From: CAKZML01 sp963823435
Lineage (GTDB): Bacteria; Pseudomonadota; Gammaproteobacteria; Steroidobacterales; BM003
DNA length: 64,000 bases
Assembly: GCA_963823435.1 (NCBI GenBank)
Contig: CAWGLN010000002.1
Coordinates: forward strand, 1 to 64,000
Reading direction: 5' to 3'
Both the position numbers and the translations under genes were made by a program. This document shows, in pieces, positions 1 through 8,783 of the stretch (within the stretch, counting starts at the first letter, position 1; each line of letters opens with the position of its first letter). The notes under the pieces are model-generated. The model did not search any database, was not told the origin of the DNA, and saw nothing but the letters and a program-made list of their open reading frames with translations.

Positions 1-1
1 G

Positions 2-175
2 CAGCGCGAGCACGCAAGCGACGGCGAGGGGTTTTGGGAGGACGTTCACGAGACGGTGGCTGACGGCGTGATGGTGCTGGTGGTGCTGCACGTTCTCGGC
101 GTCGCGCTGGCGAGCGTGGTGCACCGTGAAAATCTGACGCGGGCGATGTTCACGGGCCGGAAACGTTCTTCCTGA
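2..175 (+). CDS. Cytochrome b561-domain protein, C-terminal end (partial)
   Basis: The reading frame is open from the window edge to a TGA at 173-175, giving about 57 residues. It reads as a hydrophobic helix rich in Leu/Val (HETVADGVMVLVVLHVLG) followed by SVVHRENLTRAMFTGRKR. This matches the last transmembrane helix and the conserved basic tail (HRENL..AM..GRKR) of bacterial cytochrome b561 proteins, which are di-heme membrane electron carriers. The His in the helix and the His before REN are where this family places late heme ligands and tail residues. The start lies outside the window, so the full architecture is unknown. The family call rests on a short but characteristic tail. Confidence 0.7.
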   Translation, partial: QREHASDGEGFWEDVHETVADGVMVLVVLHVLGVALASVVHRENLTRAMFTGRKRSS

Positions 176-361
176 CCGGCGCGCCGCAACCGCCACCGGA
201 GCCCGCAGGAGGAGTCCTCCACGATTCCCGGGTCAGGGAATCGGCGCCGGGCGGGTACCCGTGGACGCCGCGGCAGGCCAGTTCGCCCGGGCCGCGATAG
301 ATCTAAAGTCTGCCCGCTACTGCCGATAACCCTGGGTGATCGCCTGAATCGGAACTGCGTC

Positions 362-1693
362 ATGCATCCAATCCGCGCGCTCGCGGGCGATCCGCCCGAC
401 GCGCCTCCCAGGATTCTCGTCATCGACGATGACGACGTGATCATGTCGTTCATCGAGGTCTGCCTGGAAACGGAGCTACCCGGCTCGACGGTCACCAAGT
501 ATCACAGCCTGCGCAGCGGACGTCCGGGTCCTGATTTCGACTGGAGCTCCCATGACCTGTTGCTCCTGGATTACAACCTGGGAGACGGCGAGACCGGTGT
601 TGCATGGCTGGAAGCATTTGCCGGCCGGCCAGGCTTTCCTCCGACCCTGCTCATCACGGCCGAGGACAGCCCACGCATCGTCGGCAACGCCGTGCGCCGG
701 GGCGCCAGTGGCTACCTGAACAAGTCGAACCTCCGCCCGGAGGCGCTTGCGGAAGCCATTACGGGCGTATTGAGCTCGCAATCGCCGAGCAGCAGTGCCA
801 CGCCCGCAGCCGGGGCTGACACGGGTGGCGGCACCAGCGTCGACCAGCAGGCGGAGTCCGTTGTCAGGTACCGCGGCCGCCACTCCCTGGATACCGGCCC
901 CAGCGGCTCCAGCTACCGCTTCACCCGCGTCATTGGCCGAGGCGCCATGTCGCGGGTCTACCTGGCGGAGCGCAGCGAGGACAGCATCACGGTCGTGCTC
1001 AAGATCCTCGACTGCGACGTAGCACAGGACCCCGAAAACGTGGAGCGCTTCGCCCAGGAGGGCGAGCTGCTGTCCCGGGTAAACAGTCCCTACGTGGTCA
1101 AGATCTATGACCATGGCTTTACCAACAGCTATGGCTACATCGCCATGGAGTTCTTCGGCCGCGGCGATCTCGCGCAGCGTATGGACCAGGGCGTGTCGCC
1201 AGAAGACGCGCTGCTCTACCTGCACAACATTGCCTGTGGTCTGGACGCCATTCACGGTCTTGGCATCGTGCACCGGGATCTGAAACCCGCAAATGTCATG
1301 TTCCGCGGAGACGGCAGCATGGCGCTGGTGGATTTTGGCCTGTCCAAGCGCGTGGATGCAGGCCTGTCGCTCACCCAGACCGGCATGATCCTGGGAACGC
1401 CGTACTGCATGAGCCCGGAGCAGACCGAGGGCCGCGAGGCGGACCATCGCGCCGACCTCTATGCCGCAGGCGTGATGTTCTACCAGATGCTGACGGGATG
1501 TCGGCCGTTCACCGGGGCCAATTTGCCGCAGCTGTTGCTTGCCATCCAGAGAACGCCGGTTCCGCCGCTGCAAGGGGCTCTCGCCGCCTACCAGGGGTTG
1601 CTGGACAAGCTCATGGCAAAGAAGCCCGAAGACCGGTATCAGAGTGCGGGTGCGCTGATCGCTGCAGTGTCGCCGTTCCTGTCGGCGTACTGA
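362..1693 (+). CDS. Response regulator receiver fused to Ser/Thr protein kinase
   Basis: The 443-residue protein joins two signalling modules. Residues about 17-139 form a CheY-like receiver: acidic pocket at 22-25 (IDDDD), phospho-acceptor Asp70 in LLLLDYN, Thr99 and Lys121. A Ser/Gly/Ala-rich linker follows, then a Hanks-type kinase from about 185: glycine loop GRGAMSRVY at 192-200, Lys214, catalytic HRDLKPAN at about 304-311, DFG at about 324, and the GTPYCMSPEQ activation segment. No membrane segment or sensor domain is visible, so it is probably cytoplasmic and receives phosphate from a histidine kinase elsewhere. All key catalytic residues are present. The ATG at 362 gives a complete receiver. 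It is likely monocistronic: a 186-bp gap precedes it and the next gene is on the other strand. Confidence 0.9.
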   Translation: MHPIRALAGDPPDAPPRILVIDDDDVIMSFIEVCLETELPGSTVTKYHSLRSGRPGPDFDWSSHDLLLLDYNLGDGETGVAWLEAFAGRPGFPPTLLITAEDSPRIVGNAVRRGASGYLNKSNLRPEALAEAITGVLSSQSPSSSATPAAGADTGGGTSVDQQAESVVRYRGRHSLDTGPSGSSYRFTRVIGRGAMSRVYLAERSEDSITVVLKILDCDVAQDPENVERFAQEGELLSRVNSPYVVKIYDHGFTNSYGYIAMEFFGRGDLAQRMDQGVSPEDALLYLHNIACGLDAIHGLGIVHRDLKPANVMFRGDGSMALVDFGLSKRVDAGLSLTQTGMILGTPYCMSPEQTEGREADHRADLYAAGVMFYQMLTGCRPFTGANLPQLLLAIQRTPVPPLQGALAAYQGLLDKLMAKKPEDRYQSAGALIAAVSPFLSAY

Positions 1694-1935
1694 GCGATGC
1701 CCTCGCGGGCCGTCGTGGCGAGAGCGCCGCGTCGGCTTCTTCAGTTATGTTTCAAATACCCGCTCGTAAATATCGATCACGTGCCGTTGTGCTGCGCTCC
1801 CTTCCCCGCGGAACGTGGGGGAGGGACGGGGTGGGGGGTAAATATGGAGCTCCTCGGAAGAAACCGGCATCCCTGGGCCACGGTCACCGCTTACGCAGGC
1901 GCCCAATCGAAGTCCAGAGTGAAGCACATTTACGG

Positions 1936-2715
1936 TCAGCTATTTAGGCGGTCGTCGCTCGACAAGCACAGCTCGACGAGTACCTCGCGCTGACGCTGGG
2001 CGATGTAGCGCCGCAACTTCCGGTCCAGGGCCGGGTAGGGGTCCAGCTCGAGCACGACTCGGCACGCGGCCACGCCGTCGCGTTGCACGTCAACGGTGCG
2101 GTTGATGCGCGCGGTGGTCACGAAATCGTGAAGCGTATTCTCGTCTCCCGGTTCGCCCCAGACGTTGTCGGACTTGTTGCCCCAGACCTCGAGCTGCAGG
2201 TCCCGATCGGCTGGAATCCGGGTGATGGCCTGGGGATCGAAGTCGGCAGCCAGTGCGCGTGCCGAGAGATCCGTGACGCGCCCGCTAACCTCTGTCACCC
2301 CCAGCGACAGCTTCGCGAGCATGGCGAACCCGGGCGTGGTTCGCTCGTAGCTGCGGCGCTCGCTGTAGGCGTCGAAGGCTTCCAGGTGCGACAGGGACGC
2401 GTAGCAGCGGCGACGATCGACACCGTCGACGCTGCCACGATAAGTGGAGCCGTGCAGCGGGCTCTCGATGAGCAGGGTGCCGCTTCGCTCCAGCGCCGCA
2501 ATCTGGGTCCGCTCGACGCAAAGCACGACGCCGCACGGGTCGGCGGAAACGACGCGGGCCGGGCTCGCTACCACGAGGCCATCGACGAAGGCAAAGGTGC
2601 GCGGGTGGTCGAGGAGGTCGCGAAGCGCCGATGAGCGGTACACATTGAAGGCCTGCATCATCTGCGCTTGATGAAATTGTGTGGCCCGATTCTTCGCGGG
2701 TGCTGTCGATCCCAT
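1936..2715 (-). CDS. PilZ-like / flagellar-brake-like hypothetical protein
   Basis: About 259 residues from the ATG at 2713-2715; an upstream in-frame extension to 2778 is possible. The N-terminal half has alternating beta-like segments (GLVVASPARVVSADPCGVVL, GTLLIESPLHGSTYRGSV) resembling the YcgR-N type of fold. The middle has an Arg-rich stretch (YSERRSYER) followed by GRVTDLSARALAADFD, which recalls the RxxxR ... D/NxSxxG pattern of c-di-GMP-binding PilZ domains, but the final Gly is replaced by Ala. There is no signal peptide or membrane segment. The PilZ assignment is inference from this partial motif. It stands alone, divergent from the fasciclin gene. Confidence 0.4.
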   Translation of the reverse strand: MGSTAPAKNRATQFHQAQMMQAFNVYRSSALRDLLDHPRTFAFVDGLVVASPARVVSADPCGVVLCVERTQIAALERSGTLLIESPLHGSTYRGSVDGVDRRRCYASLSHLEAFDAYSERRSYERTTPGFAMLAKLSLGVTEVSGRVTDLSARALAADFDPQAITRIPADRDLQLEVWGNKSDNVWGEPGDENTLHDFVTTARINRTVDVQRDGVAACRVVLELDPYPALDRKLRRYIAQRQREVLVELCLSSDDRLNS

Positions 2716-3227
2716 GGGCTTCACCGGTATGCGTATGGAAGGCGTGCGGGACTGTCCGCAGCCACTGTCATATATCAAGTCGGCAGGCGGCGCGGATTCT
2801 TGAGGTGCACCCTGCGTGCAGGCGCCCCTGGTCGTGGTGAAGTGTCGCGGCTTTTCCTTCGCTCGCCGTCGGACCCTGATGGCCGGGCAGCGGGCGACGA
2901 CACCTGCGGTTCCTTACAACGCCGGGGCGGCGGGGCATCCAGCGCCGGGCGCTCGCCGGTGCTGCGCTCCGCCGGCCTGCAGCTGCCAGCGCGGCTGAGA
3001 GAGCCGGCCCCCCGCCGGACAGACGCTAAAGGGGGTGGCTGGTGCCTCACCCGGGTTCCGTGTGTAGAAAACAGAAATGGTAAAGATAAGTCTAATAAAA
3101 ATCCCAAAACAACCTTGACATCTATTAATAAAAACATCGTTTATGGTCATTGTTGTCCTGTTAATGCGCTTGTACTGTCTAACAGTCGTCAAATGCATGG
3201 CATTCAACTTTTCCTCAGGAGATTTCC
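2716..3227. other. Intergenic region with AT-rich island
   Basis: No convincing gene is present between the two divergent genes. From about 3060 to 3210 the sequence becomes markedly AT-rich compared with the GC-rich flanks, as expected for a promoter region serving the downstream fasciclin gene. Open frames here are short and lack family character. Confidence 0.5.
3115..3143 (+). promoter_or_regulatory. Candidate sigma70-type promoter for the fasciclin gene
   Basis: A perfect TTGACA at 3115-3120 lies in the AT-rich island. The hexamer 17 bp downstream (3138-3143) is only a weak -10 match, so the call is tentative. It would leave an approximately 80-nt leader ending in an AGGAG ribosome site at 3217-3221. 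Confidence 0.35.
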
Positions 3228-3758
3228 ATGGCAACCCGATCCAAGCTTTTCGGCACCGCGAGCGCCGCGGCCCTTCTGGCAATGACCCTCGGTCCCCTCG
3301 CTCCGGCAGCACTTGCCGGCGGCTACGGCATGCAGAAGGTCAGCCAGCCCACCCAGAACGGCGATGTCGTCGACGTAGCGATCTCGGCCGGTAACTTCAC
3401 CACCCTGGTCCAGGCGGTGCAGGCGGCAGGTCTGGTCGAGACGCTGAAGGGGAGCGGACCGTTCACGGTGTTTGCTCCCACCGACGAGGCCTTCTCCAAG
3501 ATCCCGCCGGACCAGCTGGCGGCGCTGCTCGCCGACAAGGCCGCGCTGACGAAGGTCCTGACCTACCACGTGGTGCCCGGGCAGGTCATGGCGGCCGAGG
3601 TCGTGACGCTCAACGAGGTCAAGACGGTCCAGGGACAGTTCGTGGAGGTGGACACCAGCAACGGAGTGAAGGTGGACGGGGCGAGCGTCATTGCCACCGA
3701 CATCGTCGCGAGCAATGGCGTGATTCACGTCATCGACACCGTCATCCTGCCCGACTGA
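3228..3758 (+). CDS. Secreted fasciclin (FAS1) domain protein
   Basis: The 176-residue protein starts with a signal peptide (basic MATRSK, then an Ala/Leu core, cleavage near ALAGG). One FAS1 domain fills the rest: the H1 box FTTLVQAVQAAGLVETLKG, then GPFTVFAPTDEAFSKIP, the YHVVPGQ motif and the final GVIHVIDTVILP box, all typical of the family. FAS1 proteins are small exported adhesion or matrix proteins; the ligand cannot be read from sequence. The ATG at 3228 is supported by AGGAG seven bases upstream. A strong terminator follows at 3773, so it is a single-gene transcript. Confidence 0.95.
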   Translation: MATRSKLFGTASAAALLAMTLGPLAPAALAGGYGMQKVSQPTQNGDVVDVAISAGNFTTLVQAVQAAGLVETLKGSGPFTVFAPTDEAFSKIPPDQLAALLADKAALTKVLTYHVVPGQVMAAEVVTLNEVKTVQGQFVEVDTSNGVKVDGASVIATDIVASNGVIHVIDTVILPD

Positions 3759-3772
3759 GGGAATGCGGCGTC

Positions 3773-3804
3773 GCCCCCGCACCATCACCGGTGCGGGGGC
3801 TTTT
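3773..3804 (+). terminator. Rho-independent terminator after the fasciclin gene
   Basis: A perfect 11-bp GC-rich stem (3773-3783 pairing with 3790-3800) with a 6-nt loop is followed directly by TTTT at 3801-3804, 14 bases after the fasciclin stop codon. Confidence 0.9.
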
Positions 3805-4090
3805 CCCACTTGAACGGCCTTCGTCGTAAGCGCTCCTCCAAGCCGGTTCCCCGAAGTCCAAGACCTCAGGGCATTGCGAGTGCCGCCTGTGTGGACTTGA
3901 GTGAGAAGCCTTCCGTCTTCCCGCGAAGACCATGACCGCACGGGAATGTCTGCCACAGGACCCGAAATGGCCGCGAAGGCACAGACGGTCCGCGATGGTG
4001 AAGTGGGCGCCGTCAGCTGGCGGCTCGACGCGGTCTGCCGGCCGTGGCACTTTATCGTGCACCGTTCCCCGTCAACTCCAACGGATTCCC

Positions 4091-4411
4091 GTGGTCCCCA
4101 GCGCCTCTCGCTTTTACCGGCTGAACGACGCGGCCGAGCAGGAAGTCAGCTTCTTCTTCCAGGGGGGGGTGATCGTGGCGAGACCGGGTGACAGCGTGGC
4201 CGCGGCGCTGCTCGCCGCCGGTCATGCTGCAACGCGGACGAGTCCGGTGAGCTCGGCTGCGCGCGGTCCCTTCTGCATGATGGGCGCATGCTTCGAGTGT
4301 TTGCTCGAAATCGACGGCGAACCGAACCGGCAAGGGTGCATGGTGACGGTGAGCGAAGGAATGAGGGTGCGCCGCATGGGCTGCGAGCCCGGTGCCTCGT
4401 CAAGTGACTGA
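4091..4411 (+). CDS. (2Fe-2S)-binding subunit of an HcnA/opine-oxidase-type dehydrogenase
   Basis: About 106 residues from the GTG at 4091; the open frame extends upstream but only this part has family character. It carries the ferredoxin-like pattern seen in HcnA and small opine-oxidase subunits: GDSVAAALLAAG near the start, then FCMMGACFECLLEIDG with three closely spaced cysteines and a fourth at GCM. These ligate a plant-type [2Fe-2S] cluster for electron transfer between flavin subunits. The gene overlaps the start of the next by a few bases, indicating translational coupling in a three-gene operon. The family includes glycine dehydrogenase (HCN-forming), opine oxidases and D-hydroxyproline dehydrogenase; substrate cannot be fixed here. 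Confidence 0.8.
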   Translation: MVPSASRFYRLNDAAEQEVSFFFQGGVIVARPGDSVAAALLAAGHAATRTSPVSSAARGPFCMMGACFECLLEIDGEPNRQGCMVTVSEGMRVRRMGCEPGASSSD

Positions 4412-5831
4412 CGCGGCTGCCTCGGACTTCGACGTCGCCGTCGTCGGTGCCGGCCCTGCCGGCTTGAGCGCTGCTGCGACGGCGGCAGATACCGGGCTCC
4501 GAGTGGCGCTGATCGATGATCAGCATGGTCCCGGCGGCCAGATCTTCCGTGCCCTTGCCCGCAGCGACGCGCGTCGCCTGGACGTCCTCGGGGACGACTA
4601 CGCGGCCGGGGGTGCACTGCTCGACGGCATCTCGCACCCTGGAGTCAGTCACCTCGCCGGCGCCGCGGTGTGGGACGTCACCCGGTCGCGCCAGATGTGT
4701 CTGTCCCAGGGCGGGCGCAGTCGCATGGTGTCGGCGCGACAGGTGATCCTGGCAACGGGCGCCAGCGAGCGGCCGATGCCGTTCCCCGGCTGGACGCTGC
4801 CCGGCGTGATGACCGCCGGTGCCGGCCAGATCCTGCTCAAGGCCTCTGGCCTGCTGCCATCGGGGCCGACGGTGCTCGTCGGCAGCGGGCCGCTGCTGTT
4901 CCTGCTCGCCGCCCAGTATCTGCGTGCCGGCGTTTCCATCGCGGCGCTGGTGGAGACGACGCCGCGCGCGAATCTGCGATCCGCCATGGTGCACCTGCCC
5001 GGCGCCCTGCGGGGCAACGCCTACCTGCGCAAGGGCATCGCGCTGTTGCGCGCCATTCGCGCGAACGATGTCCCCCGCTTCAAGTCCGCCACGGGGCTGC
5101 GTGCCCGCGGCGACAGCGGGGTGGAGTGCCTCGAGTTCACGGCAGGAGGCCGGAGCCACGTCGTCCCTTGCACCACGCTGCTCATCCATAATGGTGTGGT
5201 GCCCAACGTGCAGCTCACCTGTGTCCTCGGCGCACAGCACGTCTGGGATGCCGGTGGGCGCTGCTGGCGCCCTCGGCTCGATGACTGGGGGCAGAGCGAC
5301 GTGGCGGGCATCGCCGTGGCTGGTGACGGCGGAGGCATCGCCGGTGCCGGGGCGGCGGTTCATGCAGGGCGCCTGTGCGCGCTGCATGCGGCTCACCGGC
5401 TCGGTGCCCTGTCGCGCGCCGAGCGTGATGCGCGCGCGGTGCCCGAGCGGTGCGCCCTCGAGTACCACCGCGCCGTGCGGCCCTTCCTCGATGCACTATA
5501 CGCTCCGTCCGCCGAGTTCCTGGTGCCCGGCGATGAGACGCTGGTCTGCCGTTGCGAGGAGATCACCGCGGGCGACATTCGCCGCTACGTCGGGCTGGGG
5601 TGCCTCGATCCCAACCAGGCCAAGTCATTCGGTCGACCCGGGATGGGGCCCTGCCAGGGGCGTCTTTGCGGCCTCACCGTGTCCGAGGTCATCGCTGCCG
5701 CGCGGGGTGTGGCGGTTCAGGACGTGGGCCACCTCCGCATCCGCCCGCCCATCAAGCCCGTCGGCCTCCATGAGCTTGCAAGCATGGAACTACCGCCGCC
5801 GGAGGCCGAGGATGCGGATGCCCTCGCCTGA
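4404..5831 (+). CDS. NAD(P)/FAD-dependent oxidoreductase, HcnB/OoxA-type large subunit
   Basis: About 475 residues from GTG 4404 (GTG 4392 is an alternative). The N-terminus has an FAD-binding Rossmann motif VVGAGPAGLSAA, followed by GGQIFRA and ILATGASERPMPFPGW, typical of the HcnB/opine oxidase A family. A second dinucleotide motif (VLVGSGPLLFLLA) sits at about 160. Near the C-terminus is a BFD-like [2Fe-2S] domain with CRCEEIT and GPCQGRLCG, both Cys pairs intact. The subunit passes electrons from the amine-oxidising partner through its clusters. It overlaps both neighbours, consistent with one operon for a heterotrimeric membrane-associated dehydrogenase. Confidence 0.88.
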   Translation: MTDAAASDFDVAVVGAGPAGLSAAATAADTGLRVALIDDQHGPGGQIFRALARSDARRLDVLGDDYAAGGALLDGISHPGVSHLAGAAVWDVTRSRQMCLSQGGRSRMVSARQVILATGASERPMPFPGWTLPGVMTAGAGQILLKASGLLPSGPTVLVGSGPLLFLLAAQYLRAGVSIAALVETTPRANLRSAMVHLPGALRGNAYLRKGIALLRAIRANDVPRFKSATGLRARGDSGVECLEFTAGGRSHVVPCTTLLIHNGVVPNVQLTCVLGAQHVWDAGGRCWRPRLDDWGQSDVAGIAVAGDGGGIAGAGAAVHAGRLCALHAAHRLGALSRAERDARAVPERCALEYHRAVRPFLDALYAPSAEFLVPGDETLVCRCEEITAGDIRRYVGLGCLDPNQAKSFGRPGMGPCQGRLCGLTVSEVIAAARGVAVQDVGHLRIRPPIKPVGLHELASMELPPPEAEDADALA

Positions 5832-6036
5832 CGCCATCGTGATCGGGGGCGGGCTGCATGGTCTTTCCGCGGCCCTCTACCTGGCTCGCGCCGGCGTCGC
5901 GCCCCTGGTGCTGGAGAAGGACTATCCGGGTCGGCATGCGTCCGGGGTCAACGCCGGCGGGGTGCGGCGCCTGGGTCGCCACTTCTCCGAGGTGCCTCTG
6001 TCTGTCGCTGCCATGGATCTCTGGCACGCCATTGGC
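5812..6036 (+). CDS. FAD-dependent D-amino-acid/glycine dehydrogenase-like subunit (HcnC/OoxB type), truncated at join
   Basis: Only the first approximately 75 residues are present, from ATG 5812 or 5818, overlapping the previous gene by about 20 bp. It begins with the DAO-family FAD motif AIVIGGGLHGLSAALYLA and continues with VLEKDYPGRHASGVNAGG, the conserved region where HcnC/OoxB-type enzymes bind the isoalloxazine. Similarity stops after WHAIGD at about 6036, where the sequence switches to eukaryotic kinase. The remaining roughly 300 residues including the substrate site are missing. This would be the catalytic subunit that oxidises the amino acid. Confidence 0.82.
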
Positions 6037-6044
6037 GACGTATT
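6037..6044. other. Chimeric join: proteobacterial piece to eukaryotic piece
   Basis: The dehydrogenase frame (last family residues IGD, codons to 6039) and the Tousled-like kinase frame (RIVSLYDV from 6039) meet here in different reading frames, and base composition drops sharply. No repeat, integrase or insertion-sequence end is visible. The exact base cannot be fixed because the two sequences share a few letters. Confidence 0.75.
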
Positions 6045-6787
6045 GTGTCGCTGTACGATGTATTTGAAATCGACAACAACTCATTTGCTACTGTGCTAGA
6101 ATGCTGCAAGGGAACGGACCTTGATACGTTGTTGAAAGCGAAAAAGAGACTGCCAGAACGTGATGCTCGTGCCATTTTGATGCAGATCCTTTCGGGAATG
6201 CAGTACTTGAGCTATCCGTCGGGGAGCAGACAGGGAATTATCCACTACGATTTGAAACCGGGAAACATTTTATTTGATGAACTTGGAGATGCAAAGATTA
6301 CAGATTTTGGATTAAGCAAAATCGTGGATGCGCCGGATCCAGCCGAAAGTATGGAACTTACGAGCCAGGGAGCCGGCACTTATTGGTATCTACCTCCAGA
6401 GTGTTTTGTCACTCATCAGAGCGTCCGCATCAGGTACGATTGAGCTTTTATGTTAACTCAAGCACCTGCACTGCTTTGAGTGGATTTGACTGACAATCTA
6501 TTTCGTTTTTCTCTCTAAACAGCAACAAAGTGGACGTTTGGAGCATTGGCGTAATTTACTATCAAATGTTGTATGGCATGCGGCCGTTCGGGGAGGGCCA
6601 ATCGCAGGATAAGGTTCTAACAGATCATACAATGTTGAATGCTCGAGAGGTACACTTTCCGGAACAGCCGGATGTTTCGAAAGCGGGCAAAGAGTTCATT
6701 CAAGCGTGCCTTACGTATGATCAAGCGTTTCGGCCGACTGTTGGGCAATTATGTGAGCACCCGTACATCCTCAAGAAGCAAGAATAG
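6039..6787 (+). CDS. Eukaryotic Tousled-like kinase (TLK), 3' part, two exons
   Basis: Exon 6039-6433 and exon 6523-6787 join in frame (AG|C codes Ser in VRISNKVDVWS), giving about 219 residues. The product starts inside the kinase N-lobe (RIVSLYDVFEIDNNSFATVL) and contains DLDTLLK, catalytic HYDLKPGNILFD (HRD replaced by HYD, as known for TLKs), DFGLSKIVD, the TLK-specific QGAGTYWYLPPECF activation segment, and the C-lobe WSIGVIYYQMLYGMRPFGEG to YILKKQE. TLKs phosphorylate the histone chaperone Asf1 and act in nuclear chromatin assembly. The N-terminal region is missing at the join. GC content and the intron mark it as eukaryotic nuclear DNA. Confidence 0.92.
6434..6522 (+). other. Spliceosomal intron in the TLK gene (89 nt)
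   Basis: GT at 6434-6435 and AG at 6521-6522, with a pyrimidine-rich stretch (TTTCGTTTTTCTCTC) just before the acceptor. Removing it restores the conserved kinase reading frame; leaving it in gives an immediate TGA. Confidence 0.93.
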
Positions 6788-6832
6788 ATACCTATGTCTC
6801 TAAGAAAGGCTATGACTGTATGACTACCTATA

Positions 6833-8080
6833 TCATGATGAGCAGCATCCGACTACCACATCAGCTGCTGCTTTGCCGACCCTGTCCATCCGATACCCTC
6901 CTTCTTGTACAAACACCGTTGGCACGTTGCCAAGTTTGGATCCGATAACTTGTCCCATATCCCAGTAATCTTCTCCTGATAAGTTGAACCCGGCTCGTCG
7001 AATAGTGCATGGATCGCCCTCGTGCGTGTCCAGTCCCAGCGACACCACCACAGCCTGCGCCCCAAAGTCCTCGACGATTCGATCCACAGCACCGACAAGT
7101 GCATCGCGATAGCCATTATTCCACGTAGTGCCTGGTGGCAACGGCAAATGCACAGTCGTACCGACTCCCTCTTCGGCACCCGTTTCATCGGCAAAGCCAC
7201 TATGGAACGGATAATCCCAATCCGGATCACAATGAATGGAAACAACGAGCACAGACGGATCTTGGTAAAAGATGGAAGCTGTCCCATTTCCGCAATGATA
7301 GTCTAAGTAATGATGATAAGAGAATGATGAGCATCGCAAACTAGACATTTCGACAAATTCATTTCATTGAAAGCACATACCGACATCTAGAATGGCAACC
7401 TTGGCTCCGTCTAGTTTGGTCTGCAGCAATCTAGCTGCACGCGAAACGTGACTCAGATAACAGTAGCCGCCAAAGGAATCTTTGGCAGCATGATGGCCGG
7501 GATGAGTCGGAAGCGCGTAAGCAACACCACCTCCCAATGCCTTCTCGACTGCCATTTCGACAATGGCTGCATCCATACAGAGTTCCTCCAAGAGCGATGC
7601 AAAGACGGGCGTGCAGCTGTCCGTGCAGTAGTATCCCATTTGGCCAATCACGTGTTTACTCGGTCGTTGATACGGATCTCTGCCAAGCGGTGCATTGATT
7701 GGAATGAGTGCTGGCGTGGAAGGCATATCTTTGGTAGTAGTGATTTTTAAAGCACCGGAAGGATCTTGTCCTTCCTCACCGAGAGCCTCCCACGTTGTCC
7801 AAGCAGACGAGAGAAACTCAAGAAGCCCGTGACTATGGATGCAGAGATAGTCGTCCAAGTTTGCTTTTGGCGTGGAGGGAACAGAAAAGGAAACCTTGTC
7901 GGCATAATGCTCCTGAAGGGCCTGTAAGATGAGCGCTCGCCGATATCGAGGATGATTAAAGGCATCCAATGAGTCATTGGCTTGTTCTTCAGCGGAAATC
8001 ACCGGCTTCCCGCCATCATCGGTTTCAATCAGATTCGGAGAGATTGAGGATACAACAACAAGTGATCTTATTGCAGACAT
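6833..8080 (-). CDS. Histone deacetylase superfamily / acetylpolyamine amidohydrolase-like protein, two exons
   Basis: Exons 8080-7381 and 7302-6833 encode 389 residues; the 78-nt intron 7303-7380 has GT/AG ends and splits the Asp codon of DVDYH. Zinc-hydrolase motifs are in order: PTHPGHHA (tandem His), GGYCYLSH, ILDVDYHCGNGT (Asp and first His are zinc ligands; the usual second His is Cys), LGLDTHEGDP (second Asp ligand) and QEGGYRMDRVG. This supports an active class II-like deacetylase acting on acetyl-lysine or acetyl-polyamines. ATG 8080 is the first Met fitting the family; upstream in-frame codons lack one. It converges on the kinase gene with a gap of only 45 bp, showing a compact genome. 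Confidence 0.88.
7303..7380 (-). other. Spliceosomal intron in the deacetylase gene (78 nt)
   Basis: On the minus strand it begins GTATGTGC at 7380 and ends TTAG at 7303. Splicing joins AILDV to DYHCGNGT, restoring the conserved metal-binding motif; the unspliced frame ends after a few codons. Confidence 0.93.
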
Positions 8081-8783
8081 TTCGAACGAACGGAGTGAGA
8101 AGAGATGGAACCAATGGAATGCGGCTTGACAGGATGTGATGCGTTGGGCCCTTCTTGTGTGCTGGCGAGAAGCAATGATGAGCCGGCGGAGCAAAGGATG
8201 TAAAATGTCGCCCAAAATTCAAAAAACCCGGAGGAAAAAGAGTCATTTTTGGCACGCGCGACATTCGCAAAAGAGAACAGATATGCACGTGACCTTTGAT
8301 AACATGAGGAAGTACCATCCCACTTCCCAGCCAATTGCAGTGATAAGCGCAGCCCGAGAAACTGATCGATGACATGATCGAAAGGGCTAAAAACTGGCGT
8401 TTGATGCCCTTCCAGCGGGAGTTTCTTGATAGCCGCAGGGCGGTCTGCCCTGCTGGTTGGCTAGCCAATGAGTCACCATTCATGTTCGCATCCTTGCGAC
8501 GGGTGGCGATTAAACTGAAAATGCTGTCGTTCGAATCGGACATTCCAACGATCCGACTCCTCCGCTACAAATGGATTGATCGGTAGGTCCGCTACGCTGA
8601 ATGGGTTGAATCTCTTTCATTGGGCACAATCCGCACAAACACTTTGGCTTACCAGGGCCGAACCGCGATCAACTGGGATCCTTGCTGCGGAACAAGCCGT
8701 TTCATTCGTACTTTCGCTACGCTGCTCACGCGCTCATGCAATCGCTCGTAGATCGCTGACGTTTTGTTTCCGGAGAGGAATCA
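8081..8783. other. Deacetylase upstream region and join to the planctomycete piece
   Basis: No gene is supported here. The part next to the deacetylase has eukaryotic composition and a CCAAT-like box near 8330. Somewhere around 8570-8600 the style changes to planctomycete intergenic sequence (tAGGTCCGCTACGCTGAAT), so the join is probably near 8580. The last 30 bases hold a good ribosome site (GGAGAGGA) for the HlyD gene at 8784. Confidence 0.5.

Noticed and set aside
476..1573. 365-codon open frame opposite the receiver-kinase gene, and similar frames at 4146-5468 and 52044-53102
   Set aside because: GC-rich antisense shadows of conserved genes.
6039..8080. Recent horizontal transfer of eukaryotic genes into a bacterium
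   Set aside because: Introns are intact, the kinase lacks its 5' part exactly at the join, and several other joins occur in the window; chimeric assembly is simpler.
8025..8543. 172-codon open frame on the minus strand upstream of the deacetylase
   Set aside because: No family resemblance, and it overlaps the deacetylase start in another frame.
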